From Nocardioides rubriscoriae (GTDB lineage Bacteria > Actinomycetota > Actinomycetes > Propionibacteriales > Nocardioidaceae), in assembly GCF_008087085.1 (NCBI RefSeq), contig NZ_VIYJ01000005.1, positions 476,508 to 540,507 of the forward strand: DNA of 64,000 nucleotides, given 5' to 3'. Position 1 is the stretch's first letter. Each line of letters starts with the position of its first letter. Positions 42,364 to 51,550 of the stretch are shown in pieces. Position numbers and translations under genes: made by a program. Under the pieces are notes generated by a model, which had not been told where the DNA came from, did not search any database, and saw only the letters and a program-made list of their open reading frames with translations.

Positions 42364-42397
42364 CGCTGACCCGTCGCGTAGACGCGACGGGTCAGCG
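42364..42397. repeat. Palindromic repeat copy 4, probable terminator of the 26-aa gene
   Basis: CGCTGACCCGTCGCGT, loop AG, ACGCGACGGGTCAGCG: 16-bp perfect stem, the core shared with copies 1-3. It contains the stop codon of the micro-gene at 42392-42472. Confidence 0.8.
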
Positions 42398-42472
42398 GGT
42401 GGCGACCAGGGTGGCGAACACGAGGAAGACCCCGATGAACGCGCCGATCGCGACGCCTTGACTACGGCTCAT
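42392..42472 (-). CDS. Putative 26-aa single-helix membrane microprotein
   Basis: MSRSQGVAIGAFIGVFLVFA followed by TLVATR: one transmembrane helix with a short positively charged end. GGAAGG lies about 9 nt upstream of the ATG. The stop codon falls inside palindromic repeat copy 4, which would then serve as terminator. It lies in an otherwise empty 350-nt gap between clpX and the AbiEi-like gene; 42473-42596 holds nothing else recognised. Coding status is unproven. Confidence 0.45.
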   Translation of the reverse strand: MSRSQGVAIGAFIGVFLVFATLVATR

Positions 42473-42596
42473 CCGAGTCCGCCTTCCGTGCCCGAGAGGG
42501 ACCTGACCGTCCTGCAGGGGACAGTGTGCACGCACGACGGCACCACACCGGACGGCGGGTCGTCGGCGTGGTCGCGACCACGGGTCACCGGTCGGG

Positions 42597-43880
<1,284 letters not shown>

Positions 43881-43983
43881 GGGCGGGTCCTCCTGGGTTG
43901 ACGAGTGTCGAGCGGGTGTCGATCACGTGGGGGTGGAGCAGACGTGCGGGAACTGTGCGGGAACTGTCCGACGGTACCCCGTG

Positions 43984-44003
43984 CCGCCCCCCGCGGGGGG
44001 CGG
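43984..44003. terminator. GC-only palindrome between clpP2 and clpX
   Basis: CCGCCCCCC, GC, GGGGGGCGG is a perfect 20-bp palindrome 25 nt past the clpP2 stop. It has no U-tract, as is common for actinobacterial terminators; it may attenuate clpX expression. Confidence 0.5.
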
Positions 44004-44028
44004 ACACGGCGATCCGTCGTGGGGAGCC

Positions 44029-44634
44029 TCAGGCGAGGGCGGGTGTCTTCAGCGACTCGAGGACCGAGTCGATCAGGCCGTACTCGACGGCCTGCTCGGC
44101 GGTGAGGATCTTGTCGCGCTCGATGTCGCGGCTGACCTCCTCGATGGCCTTGCCGCTGTGGTCGCTGATCATCTTCTCGAGCAGGTCGCGCATCCGCAGG
44201 ATCTCGTTGGCCTGGATCTCGATGTCGGAGGTCTGGCCGAACGTGCCCTCGGTGTAGGGCTGGTGGATCAGGATGCGGCTGTTGGGCAGCGCCAGGCGCT
44301 TGCCCGGGGTGCCGGCGGCGAGCAGGATCGCGGCGGCCGAGGCCGCCTGGCCCAGGCAGACGGTCTGCACGTCGGGCTTGATGAAGCGCATCGTGTCGTA
44401 GATCGCCGTCAGCGCGGTGAAGGAGCCACCGGGGCTGTTGATGTAGATGCTGATGTCCTGGTCGGGGTTCATCGACTGCAGGCACAGCAGCTGTGCGATG
44501 ACGGCGTTGGCGACGTCGTCGGAGATCGGCGTGCCGAGGTAGATGATGCGCTCCTCGAACAGCTTGCCGTAGGGGTCGATGCGGCGGAAGCCGTAGGAGG
44601 TGCGCTCTTCCCACTGCGGGATGTAGTAGTTCAT
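44029..44634 (-). CDS. clpP2: Clp protease proteolytic subunit ClpP2
   Basis: 201 aa serine protease subunit. Catalytic Ser in LGQAASAAAILLAAG, His in ILIHQPYTEG, Asp in VSRDIERDK. Starts MNYYIPQWEERTSYGF. The EGTFGQTSDIEIQANEI handle is typical of ClpP2. It forms a mixed tetradecamer with ClpP1, encoded 10 nt upstream. Confidence 0.95.
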   Translation of the reverse strand: MNYYIPQWEERTSYGFRRIDPYGKLFEERIIYLGTPISDDVANAVIAQLLCLQSMNPDQDISIYINSPGGSFTALTAIYDTMRFIKPDVQTVCLGQAASAAAILLAAGTPGKRLALPNSRILIHQPYTEGTFGQTSDIEIQANEILRMRDLLEKMISDHSGKAIEEVSRDIERDKILTAEQAVEYGLIDSVLESLKTPALA

Positions 44635-44644
44635 CGCCTGTTCC

Positions 44645-45289
44645 TCAGTCCTTCTGGCGCGCGGGGCGCCCCTCGTCGGCTGCTTCGCGGGCGTTCTTGA
44701 CGACCTGGTCGACCAGGCCGTACTCGAGGGCCTGCTCGGCGGTGAACCAGCGGTCGCGGTCGGCGTCGGCGATGACCTGCTCGACCGACTGACCGGTGTG
44801 CTCGGCGATGAGGTCGAGCAGCACCTTCTTGATGTGCAGCGACTGCTGGGCCTGGATCTTGATGTCGGAGGCCGAGCCGCCCATGCCGGACGACGGCTGG
44901 TGCATCATGATCCGCGCGTGCGGCAGGGCGTAGCGCTTGCCCTTGGTGCCGGCGCACAGCAGGAACTGCCCCATCGACGCGGCCAGGCCCATGCCCACGG
45001 TCGCGACGTCGTTGGGGATGTAGTTCATCGTGTCGTAGATCGCCATGCCGGCGTCGACGGAGCCGCCGGGGCTGTTGATGTGGAGGAAGATGTCGGCCTC
45101 GGGGTCCTCCGCGGAGAGCAGCAGGAGCTGGGCGCAGATCGCGTTGGCGTTCTGGTCACGGACCTCGGAGCCCAGGAACACGATGCGCTCACGCAGCAGG
45201 CGCTGGTAGATGTGGTCGTCGAGCACGTTGAGCCCGCCGCCGCCACCCATCAGGTGGTCTGTGCGGTGTTGGTCAGGGTTGGGGTTCAC
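44645..45289 (-). CDS. clpP1: Clp protease proteolytic subunit ClpP1
   Basis: 214 aa from a GTG at 45289. Catalytic Ser in [11 protein letters not shown], His in [12 protein letters not shown], Asp in ADADRDRW. The Gly-rich loop [12 protein letters not shown] is at residues 14-25. The GTG is chosen because TAGGGT lies 7 nt upstream, giving a leaderless mRNA; the internal ATG at 45250 has no Shine-Dalgarno. Trigger factor, the usual upstream gene, is absent; a divergent penicillin acylase-like gene takes its place. Confidence 0.94.
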   Translation of the reverse strand: MNPNPDQHRTDHLMGGGGGLNVLDDHIYQRLLRERIVFLGSEVRDQNANAICAQLLLLSAEDPEADIFLHINSPGGSVDAGMAIYDTMNYIPNDVATVGMGLAASMGQFLLCAGTKGKRYALPHARIMMHQPSSGMGGSASDIKIQAQQSLHIKKVLLDLIAEHTGQSVEQVIADADRDRWFTAEQALEYGLVDQVVKNAREAADEGRPARQKD

Positions 45290-45296
45290 GTCGCCG

Positions 45297-45302
45297 ACCC
45301 TA
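45297..45302 (-). promoter_or_regulatory. -10 element of leaderless clpP1
   Basis: TAGGGT on the minus strand, 7 nt before the GTG at 45289. Confidence 0.45.
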
Positions 45303-45340
45303 GCCCGCGGCGGGGACACAACCACGTGACATCGGGTGGT

Positions 45341-45357
45341 GTTCGCCATCAGCAGAC
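45341..45357 (-). promoter_or_regulatory. Possible ClgR site upstream of clpP1
   Basis: GTTCGCCATCAGCAGAC shows a perfect GTTCGC half-site and a degenerate GCGAAC half-site 5 nt apart. It is centred about 60 nt upstream of the inferred clpP1 start point, where the activator ClgR binds in other Actinobacteria. By-eye match. Confidence 0.35.
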
Positions 45358-45447
45358 AGACCGCCGCTCGCACCTGCCCTGCGCCCGTGACCCCGACCCT
45401 CCCGGCTCGTTGTGCCCGTCGTCACAGCCACCGTCTCGAGGAGCACC

Positions 45448-48216
45448 ATGCGTCGCCGGCGCCCCATCCCGTTCATCGCCGCCCTGGCCGCGCTCGCCGC
45501 CGGGCTGACCCTGGTCGGCCCCGCACCGGACCTCGCCGCCGCGGCCGCCGGCGACGGCCCGCGCCCCGGCGGTGCGCGGCGCGCCGCCGCGCCACCGGAG
45601 GTGCGCAACATCCTGCCGCCGGGCTCCCACGGCAACGCGACGGCCCTCGACGTGGCCGCCCTCGGCGGGAGCACGACGGCGACCGGCGACTCCCCCGCCC
45701 ACTTCGCCGACCAGCTCGAGATCTACGACGCCCTGACGACCAAGGACCCGGCGACGCTCGACGCCGGCGACCTCGACGACCTCTACAAGGACGCCGGCTT
45801 CACCCCGATCGACCCCGAGAGCACCTCGTCCCCGCGCCCGGGCCTGACGATCGTCCGCGACCGGTACGGCGTCCCCTTCATCGAGGGCGCGACCTTCGCC
45901 GACGTCGAGTACGGCGCCGGGTACGCCGCCGTCGAGGACCGGATGTTCCTCATGGACGTCCTGCGCCACACCGGTCAGGCCCGCCTGGCCGAGTTCGTCG
46001 GGGACACCCCCGCCAACCTCGCGATGGACCAGGGCCAGCTGCGCTCGGCCTATTACACCGAGGCCGAGGCGTCCGCGCAGGTCGCGAAGGCCGCCCGACG
46101 CGCCGGCGCCGGTGGGGCCCGGCTGATCACCGCCGTCGACTCCTTCGTCGAGGGCATCAACGCCGCCCAGCAGGCGCTCTGCCCGGTGGTCGTCGCCCCG
46201 ACCTGCCCGGTCGAGTACGCCGCGCTGCAGAAGCAGGTCGAGCCCTGGACCCGCGCCGACGTCGTCTACGTCGCCTCGCTCGTCGGGGGCATCTTCGGCC
46301 GGGGTGGTGGCGCCGAGGCGTCCAACGCCGCGTGGCTCAAGGCCCTGACCGCCAAGTTCGGTCGCGCCGAGGCGCGCCGGGTGTACGACGACCTGCGCGC
46401 CAAGAACGACCCCTCGGCCCCCACGACCTCGAGCACCCCGCAGCCGTTCCAGACCGGCGGCCTGCGACCCGGCCTGCCGGGGGTCGCCCTGCCCGACACC
46501 GGCGGCGCCACCGCCCCGGGCACCGGGGCGATGCTGCGCGGCACCGCCGGCCGCAGCCGGCCCGCGCCCACGACGCTGGAGCAGACCCCGGGCGGCACCA
46601 TCGACCTGCCCGACGGCACCACGATCGACCTCGCGCTCGAGCGCCACGGCATGAGCAACGCGCTGCTGGTCACCGGCAAGCAGAGCACCACCGGTCGCCC
46701 GCTGGCCGTCTTCGGGCCGCAGACCGGCTACTACGCCCCGCAGCTGCTCGTCGAGCAGGTGCTCGACGGGCCCGGCATCCGCGCCCGCGGCGTCGCCTTC
46801 GCCGGCACCAACCTCTTCGTCCAGCTCGGCCGCGGCCTCGACTACGCCTGGTCGGCGACGAGCTCGGGCAGCGACAACGTCGACACGGTGGTCGAGCGCC
46901 TCTGCGTGCCCGGGGGCGGCCGCGCGACGGTCCGCTCGACCGGCTACCGCGTCGGGTCGCGCTGCGTGCCGATGAAGCAGTCGACCCACACCGAGACGAC
47001 CACGCCCAACGCGACGTCGCCCACCCTGCCGCGCACCTACGAGTTCCTGGTGCTGCGCACCCGCCACGGCATCGTGCAGACCCGGACCACCGTGGGCGGC
47101 AGGCCCGTGGCGATCGTCGCGCAGCGCTCGACGTACGGCCACGAGGTCGACTCGGTCATCGGGTTCTCGCAGTTCAACGACCCCGGCTACGTCAAGGACG
47201 CCGCCACCTTCCAGGAGGCGGCCAGCCACATCGACTTCTCCTTCAACTGGTTCTACGCCGACGACCGCGACATCTCCTACTACTCCTCGGGGCTGCTGCC
47301 GGTGCGCGCACCGGGGGTCGAGCCCGACCTGCCGCGGTGGGGCGACGCGACCTACGACTGGCGGCGCTACCTGCGCTTCGACGAGCACCCGCGCGAGACC
47401 AACCCGGCCCGGGGCTACCTCGTGAGCTGGAACAACAAGCAGGCACCGGGCTTCGCCGCCGAGGACGGCAACTGGAGCTACGGCTCGGTCTACCGCTCGC
47501 TCGCGCTCGAGAAGCGGCTGCGGGCCCGCATCGACGGGACCGGACGCATCGACCTGCCCGGGATGGTCGGGGTGATGTCGGGCGCGGCCACCGCCGACGT
47601 GCGCGCCGCCGAGACGCTGCCCTGGCTCCTAGCGGTCATCGGCGACGACCCGCGCACGGCCCGGGCGCGCGGGCTGCTGCGGACCTGGCTGCGTCACGGT
47701 GCGCAGCGCCGCGACCAGGACCGCAACGGCGCGTACGCCGACCAGGCCGCGATCGCGATCTTCGACGACTGGTGGGAGCACGGCGACCGTTCGGTCGCGC
47801 GCACCGTGCTGCGCAACCGGCTGGGCCGCCTGGTCGACGTGCTGCCGCAGAAGATCGACGACCACCCGCGCCAGGGCATCGGCTCGTCGTTCAACGGCAT
47901 CGCCTGGTACGGCTACGTCAACAAGGACCTGCGCACGCTGCTCGGCCAGCGGGTGCCGGGCGCCTACCACGAGGGCTACTGCGGCAGCGGGTCGCTGAAG
48001 CGCTGTCGCACGAGCCTGCGGTCCTCGCTGCTCACCACCGTCAACCGGGTGCTGCGCGAGCAGGGGGTCACCGACCCCGCGCGACTGACCTACGACAAGC
48101 ACGAGGACGACATCCGCGCGGTCACCGGCGGCCTGGTCGGCGTCCGGCCGATCGACTGGCAGAACCGTCCGACCTTCCAGCAGGTCGTGGCCTTCCGCAC
48201 CCACCGGGCCCGCTGA
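45448..48216 (+). CDS. Secreted penicillin acylase-family Ntn-hydrolase
   Basis: 922 aa precursor. Signal peptide at 1-36 (MRRRRPIPFIAALAALAAGL start). The alpha-chain region has GLTIVRDRYGVPFIEGATFADVEYG split over residues 120-150. The likely nucleophile that starts the beta chain after self-cleavage is Ser403 in RHGMSNALLVTG; NALLV replaces the NAW of classical enzymes. Later motifs YYAPQLLVEQ, YAWSATSSGSDNVD and RGYLVSWNNKQAPGF are conserved. GAGGAG precedes the ATG. Substrates may be acyl-homoserine lactones, lipopeptides or other amides; sequence does not decide. Confidence 0.9.
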   Translation: MRRRRPIPFIAALAALAAGLTLVGPAPDLAAAAAGDGPRPGGARRAAAPPEVRNILPPGSHGNATALDVAALGGSTTATGDSPAHFADQLEIYDALTTKDPATLDAGDLDDLYKDAGFTPIDPESTSSPRPGLTIVRDRYGVPFIEGATFADVEYGAGYAAVEDRMFLMDVLRHTGQARLAEFVGDTPANLAMDQGQLRSAYYTEAEASAQVAKAARRAGAGGARLITAVDSFVEGINAAQQALCPVVVAPTCPVEYAALQKQVEPWTRADVVYVASLVGGIFGRGGGAEASNAAWLKALTAKFGRAEARRVYDDLRAKNDPSAPTTSSTPQPFQTGGLRPGLPGVALPDTGGATAPGTGAMLRGTAGRSRPAPTTLEQTPGGTIDLPDGTTIDLALERHGMSNALLVTGKQSTTGRPLAVFGPQTGYYAPQLLVEQVLDGPGIRARGVAFAGTNLFVQLGRGLDYAWSATSSGSDNVDTVVERLCVPGGGRATVRSTGYRVGSRCVPMKQSTHTETTTPNATSPTLPRTYEFLVLRTRHGIVQTRTTVGGRPVAIVAQRSTYGHEVDSVIGFSQFNDPGYVKDAATFQEAASHIDFSFNWFYADDRDISYYSSGLLPVRAPGVEPDLPRWGDATYDWRRYLRFDEHPRETNPARGYLVSWNNKQAPGFAAEDGNWSYGSVYRSLALEKRLRARIDGTGRIDLPGMVGVMSGAATADVRAAETLPWLLAVIGDDPRTARARGLLRTWLRHGAQRRDQDRNGAYADQAAIAIFDDWWEHGDRSVARTVLRNRLGRLVDVLPQKIDDHPRQGIGSSFNGIAWYGYVNKDLRTLLGQRVPGAYHEGYCGSGSLKRCRTSLRSSLLTTVNRVLREQGVTDPARLTYDKHEDDIRAVTGGLVGVRPIDWQNRPTFQQVVAFRTHRAR

Positions 48217-48234
48217 GGGGCGGAGGAGGAGGGC

Positions 48235-48726
48235 TCAGGCGCCCTCGACCGCGACCTTGAGCCGCTGCACCGTGGTGGCCATGCCGGCCTCGAGCTCGTC
48301 GGCGTGGCCGCCGGCGCCCCCGAGCAGGGCGGCGGCGAAGAGCCCGCTGAGGCGGGTCAGCCGGCGCGGCACGGGTCGGCGGTGGACGACGTGGGTGCGA
48401 CCGTCGGGGGTGGGGGCGAGCTCCCAGATCCAGCGGGCGCCGCTCGAGCGGGTGTCCCAGGCGATCGAGCGGCCGGGCTCGAGCTCGGCGACGACCGACC
48501 GCGTCGGCCACACGACGGCCTTGCGACGGTTGAGGCCGACGTACTGCTGACCGACGCGCAGGCCACCGCGCAGCAGCGGCTTCATGGCGAGGAGCTCGGG
48601 GCTCCACTCGCTCATCCGGGAGAAGTCGGTGAGCGCGGCCCAGACGGTCTCGGGCGGGGCGTCGACGGTCGTCTCGGCGCGCAGCTCGCGGTCGGCGGCG
48701 GTGTCAGGAGCGGGAGCAGAGGTCAC
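48235..48726 (-). CDS. SRPBCC-fold protein (polyketide cyclase/START-like)
   Basis: 163 aa from a GTG at 48726. Opens with a short acidic leader, then AETTVDAPPETVWAALTDFS, EWSPELLAMKPLLRGGLRVG and the C-terminal helix GGHADELEAGMATTVQRLK, the standard helix-grip fold. Likely binds a hydrophobic ligand. It starts 7 nt after the esterase stop and is probably co-transcribed and functionally linked with it. Confidence 0.82.
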   Translation of the reverse strand: MTSAPAPDTAADRELRAETTVDAPPETVWAALTDFSRMSEWSPELLAMKPLLRGGLRVGQQYVGLNRRKAVVWPTRSVVAELEPGRSIAWDTRSSGARWIWELAPTPDGRTHVVHRRPVPRRLTRLSGLFAAALLGGAGGHADELEAGMATTVQRLKVAVEGA

Positions 48727-48733
48727 CGCCGGA

Positions 48734-49945
48734 TCATGACAGCCAGCGGCGCAGGGCGACGAGCACGTCCGGATGGTTGAGCAGCCCGAAGTGGTCGGTG
48801 CGACCGACGTGCAGCACCTCGGCGCCGGGGAACAGCTCACGGCCCGCCCGGTCGCGTCCGTACGCCGAGCGCGGCCGCACCAGCAGGTCGCCGACGACCT
48901 GGCCCACGGGGTGCCGCTCGGCCCGGGTGAGCGTGGCGCACACGAGGCGGTAGCGCGCGTGCGGCAGCGGGGCGACGTCCTCGGCGAGCCCGGCCACCAG
49001 GTCGTGCACCCCGAGGGAGCGCCAGTCGAGGATCCGGCCGAAGGCGGCGGTCTCGGGCAGCTTGGCCAGGCCCCGGCTGCCGTGGCCGATGCCCCAGGCG
49101 ATCGGCGCCCCCAGGTGGGGGGTGCCGAGGGTGACGACGTCGGTGACCAGGGAGTTCCAGTCCGGCGCGCCCGGGGCAGTGGGGTCGGTGGGGCCTGCGG
49201 CGGCGACGGCGCCCGCGGCGCGGACGACCAGCCCGCCGAGGGAGTGACCGACCAGCGCGATCCGCGTGACCGGGACCGGCCAGGCCTCGACCAGGCGCTG
49301 GACCAGGGCGGTCAGCGCGACGCCGTTCTCGCGCAGCGGCAGGCCGGTGTTGACGCGCAGGAAGAGCGGGGTCCAGCCGTCGGCGGCCAACGACTCGCCG
49401 TAGGTCGTGCCCTGGCGATCGCGGTCGCGGTTCCAGTAGGACTCGTTCTCGCACAGGCCGTGCAGGAACAGCACGAGCTTGCCGCCGGCGTCGGGGAAGG
49501 CCGCGGCGAGGTCGTCGGCCTCGGGGGCGACGTCCTCGCCGTGCAGGCGCACCGCCATCGGGATCGCCATCTGCGGGCGCTGCTCGAGGAGCCGGTCCCC
49601 GATCAGGCCGTTGACGGCCGAGGAGACGAAGCGCCCGCGGGGGGTCGCCTCGAGGCGCGGGCCGATGCCGGTCGCCGCCGCCTTGTCGAAGCCCCGCGAC
49701 GCCGCGCGCAGTCCCAGGCCGAGCCCCTCGTAGACGGCGGCGGCGATGCCGCGGTGGAGCACCTCGGGCACGGCGACGACCGGCCCGGCGCTGCCGGCGG
49801 CGCGGCGCGTGAGCCCGTGGGCCCGGTCGGCCCAGGCCAGGTGGGTGTCGCGCACGCTCTTGACGACCAGCTCGTCGGCGACCTCGGAGAGCAGCGAGAG
49901 GGCGTCGAGCACGCTCGGGCCGGGAGGTGCCTTGGTCGGGGACAT
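48734..49945 (-). CDS. Alpha/beta hydrolase (lipase/esterase, PGAP1-like)
   Basis: 403 aa. Oxyanion region LVLFLHGLCENESYW, nucleophile elbow ALVGHSLGGLVVRAAG, downstream TLGTPHLGAP (typical of lipases acting on lipid or wax esters), and the final His in VGRTDHFGLLNHP. A helical N-terminal region (about residues 1-150) has no catalytic motif. The ATG at 49945 has TAGGAT 7 nt upstream; an ATG 9 nt earlier lies inside that promoter and is rejected. A 24-bp palindrome lies just upstream. Confidence 0.85.
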   Translation of the reverse strand: MSPTKAPPGPSVLDALSLLSEVADELVVKSVRDTHLAWADRAHGLTRRAAGSAGPVVAVPEVLHRGIAAAVYEGLGLGLRAASRGFDKAAATGIGPRLEATPRGRFVSSAVNGLIGDRLLEQRPQMAIPMAVRLHGEDVAPEADDLAAAFPDAGGKLVLFLHGLCENESYWNRDRDRQGTTYGESLAADGWTPLFLRVNTGLPLRENGVALTALVQRLVEAWPVPVTRIALVGHSLGGLVVRAAGAVAAAGPTDPTAPGAPDWNSLVTDVVTLGTPHLGAPIAWGIGHGSRGLAKLPETAAFGRILDWRSLGVHDLVAGLAEDVAPLPHARYRLVCATLTRAERHPVGQVVGDLLVRPRSAYGRDRAGRELFPGAEVLHVGRTDHFGLLNHPDVLVALRRWLS

Positions 49946-49952
49946 GGCCGAC

Positions 49953-49958
49953 ATCCTA
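49953..49958 (-). promoter_or_regulatory. -10 element of leaderless esterase gene
   Basis: TAGGAT on the minus strand, 7 nt before the ATG at 49945; it is immediately preceded by the palindromic operator, which would cover the spacer. Confidence 0.5.
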
Positions 49959-49962
49959 GCCG

Positions 49963-49986
49963 TTGAGTGGACATATGTGCACTCAA
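49963..49986. promoter_or_regulatory. 24-bp palindromic operator upstream of the esterase gene
   Basis: TTGAGTG-G-ACATATGT-G-CACTCAA: perfect 7-bp outer arms and a perfect 8-bp inner palindrome, with only one unpaired position pair. It is notably AT-rich for this genome and overlaps the -10/-35 spacer of the esterase promoter, the expected place for a TetR-like repressor. No regulator gene is adjacent. Confidence 0.65.
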
Positions 49987-50106
49987 TCGGTCGACACCGC
50001 GGGGACCCCGCGAGGACCCCGCGTGGCCACCGCGCTGTGGTTGGATGCCGAGCATGCAGCCAGCGGTGCTAGGACGGGCTCGAGGACGCGCCAGGCACGA
50101 GGTCCT

Positions 50107-50958
50107 GTGCTCCGCGTGACCCTGCGCGGGGCGGGCCTCCCCACGGTCACGCTCGGGTCCGGCGAGACCCTCCTCTTCGGCCGATCCCCTCACCACGCCG
50201 TGCCCGACGACGACCCCGACGACGCCCTGCGCGTCACCGCCATCGCGCTGCCCCGGTGCGCGCCCCACGTGAGCCGGCTGCTCGGCGAGCTCGTCGTCGG
50301 CGACGAGATCGCCCGCCTGCGCTGGCACGGCTCGGGCGAGACCCAGGTCTCGAGCCTCTTCGACGCCCCCGGTGGCGCGCGCCGGGTCACCGTGGCCGAG
50401 GGCATGGCGCTGCTCCTCGACGAGGGCGAGAACCAGCTCGTCGTGATGCGCGGGCGCCAGACCGGCCCCACGACCTACGACGACCTGTCGATCACCGTCG
50501 AGGTGACGACCTCCGTGCCCGTGCCGGCCGCGCGCCCCCGCCCGGTCGAGGACCCGTTCGCCGACCTCGACGCGACCGCCACCGCTCCGGCACCGCGACT
50601 GCCCCCGCTGTCGCGGGAGTGGTACGTCGCCCTGGCGCTGGCCGAGCCCTGGCTGACCGGCACCGACGACTACCCGCGCCCGCCGTCCAACCGCGAGATC
50701 TACGAGCGCGTCCTGGCCTGGCACGGCTACGCCTGGAACCTCGAGCGCGCCCAGCGCGTCGACGACGCCATCCGCGCCATCTCGGGGCTGGCCTTCGGTC
50801 CCAAGGAGGACCCGTTCAACGCCGGTCGCGGCCGCGCCCAGAACGTGCGCTTCGCGATCGGACGCCGCACCGCCGAGGTCCGCCTGGTGACCGTCGACGA
50901 CCTCGAGCGCGTCGAGCGGGCCGCCGCGGCCCGGAAGGTTCCACCGGCGGTGTCCTAG
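50107..50958 (+). CDS. FHA-like domain protein of the type VII-like locus
   Basis: 283 aa from the GTG at 50107; the exact start is uncertain. Residues 1-125 look like a divergent forkhead-associated domain (LGSGETLLFGRSPHHAV, APHVSRLLGELVVGDE, MALLLDEGENQLVV). After a Pro-rich linker a conserved helical domain follows (LALAEPWLTGTDDYPRPPSN, EIYERVLAWHGYAWN). FHA domains bind phosphothreonine; here one could tie the secretion system to a Ser/Thr kinase. No membrane segment. Confidence 0.65.
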   Translation: MLRVTLRGAGLPTVTLGSGETLLFGRSPHHAVPDDDPDDALRVTAIALPRCAPHVSRLLGELVVGDEIARLRWHGSGETQVSSLFDAPGGARRVTVAEGMALLLDEGENQLVVMRGRQTGPTTYDDLSITVEVTTSVPVPAARPRPVEDPFADLDATATAPAPRLPPLSREWYVALALAEPWLTGTDDYPRPPSNREIYERVLAWHGYAWNLERAQRVDDAIRAISGLAFGPKEDPFNAGRGRAQNVRFAIGRRTAEVRLVTVDDLERVERAAAARKVPPAVS

Positions 50959-50985
50959 CGGTCGGGTCGACGCGCTGCCTACCGT
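50933..50985 (+). promoter_or_regulatory. Promoter of the first WXG100 gene with GGAAGGTTCCACC box
   Basis: GGAAGGTTCC (50933-50942, followed by ACC) lies 47 nt upstream of an extended -10 TGCCTACCGT (hexamer TACCGT at 50980-50985). The same box, spacing and TGCC-TAnnnT -10 recur before the effector gene at 51436-51488. Confidence 0.5.
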
Positions 50986-51024
50986 CGTGGCCGACCCGGA
51001 CCCACCCCACCCGCAGGAGCGCAC

Positions 51025-51294
51025 ATGGCCCACAACATGCAGGGCATGGACACCGACCAGGCCCGCTCGACGGCCCACGCGATGGACTCCCACGCCGCCG
51101 TCGTCGGCGACGTCTGCGCCCGGCTGCTGGCCCGGGTGCAGGGCACCAGCTGGATCGGCGCCGACAAGGACCGCATCGCCGCCGACATCGGCCAGCACTT
51201 CGTGCCCAACGCCCACGCCGCGTGCGAGGACATCAAGCAGCAGGCCGCCTACCTGATCGCCAAGGCCGACCAGCAGGACGCCATCAGCTCCTGA
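51025..51294 (+). CDS. WXG100-family (ESAT-6-like) protein 1
   Basis: 89 aa, helical hairpin with the WxG turn in GTSWIGADKDR (about residues 44-46). Begins MAHNMQGMDTDQARSTAHAM. Preceded by AGGAG. WXG100 proteins leave the cell as dimers through type VII systems. It is followed by a strong hairpin, so it may be transcribed alone. Confidence 0.9.
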   Translation: MAHNMQGMDTDQARSTAHAMDSHAAVVGDVCARLLARVQGTSWIGADKDRIAADIGQHFVPNAHAACEDIKQQAAYLIAKADQQDAISS

Positions 51295-51343
51295 CCCGCA
51301 CCTGACCCGCACCTGACGCGCGACCGATCGCGCCCCGACCCCC

Positions 51344-51376
51344 GGACCACCGGAGCCGCCACCGCTCCGGTGGTCC
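51344..51376 (+). terminator. Hairpin terminator after WXG100 gene 1
   Basis: GGACCACCGGAGC, loop CGCCACC, GCTCCGGTGGTCC: perfect 13-bp stem, no U-tract. Just before it TGACCCGCACC is repeated in tandem (from about 51292). Confidence 0.7.
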
Positions 51377-51435
51377 GTGGCGTGTCGGGGGGGCGGCCGG
51401 CTCTCGAGCGGACCGTCGGGCGGGCCGTGCGGAGC

Positions 51436-51488
51436 GGAAGTTTCCACCCGCACCGCTCTCGACCCGCGCGGTCGGCGGTGCCTAGTTT
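51436..51488 (+). promoter_or_regulatory. Promoter of the effector/WXG100-2 operon with GGAAGTTTCCACC box
   Basis: GGAAGTTTCC (51436-51445, followed by ACC) lies 47 nt upstream of the -10 TAGTTT (51483-51488) in the context TGCCTAGTTTC. It matches the first WXG100 promoter in box, distance and -10 context. Confidence 0.5.
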
Positions 51489-51550
51489 CCTCGGCAGCGG
51501 ACCACCCGGCCCGCACCCCGACGCAGAGGTTCTCGGACAGGAGCAGGGCG

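Noticed and set aside
41232..42397. CRISPR or integron attachment sites
   Set aside because: The four palindromes are fully self-complementary and irregularly spaced (12, about 1020 and 9 nt apart), with no integrase or cas gene nearby.
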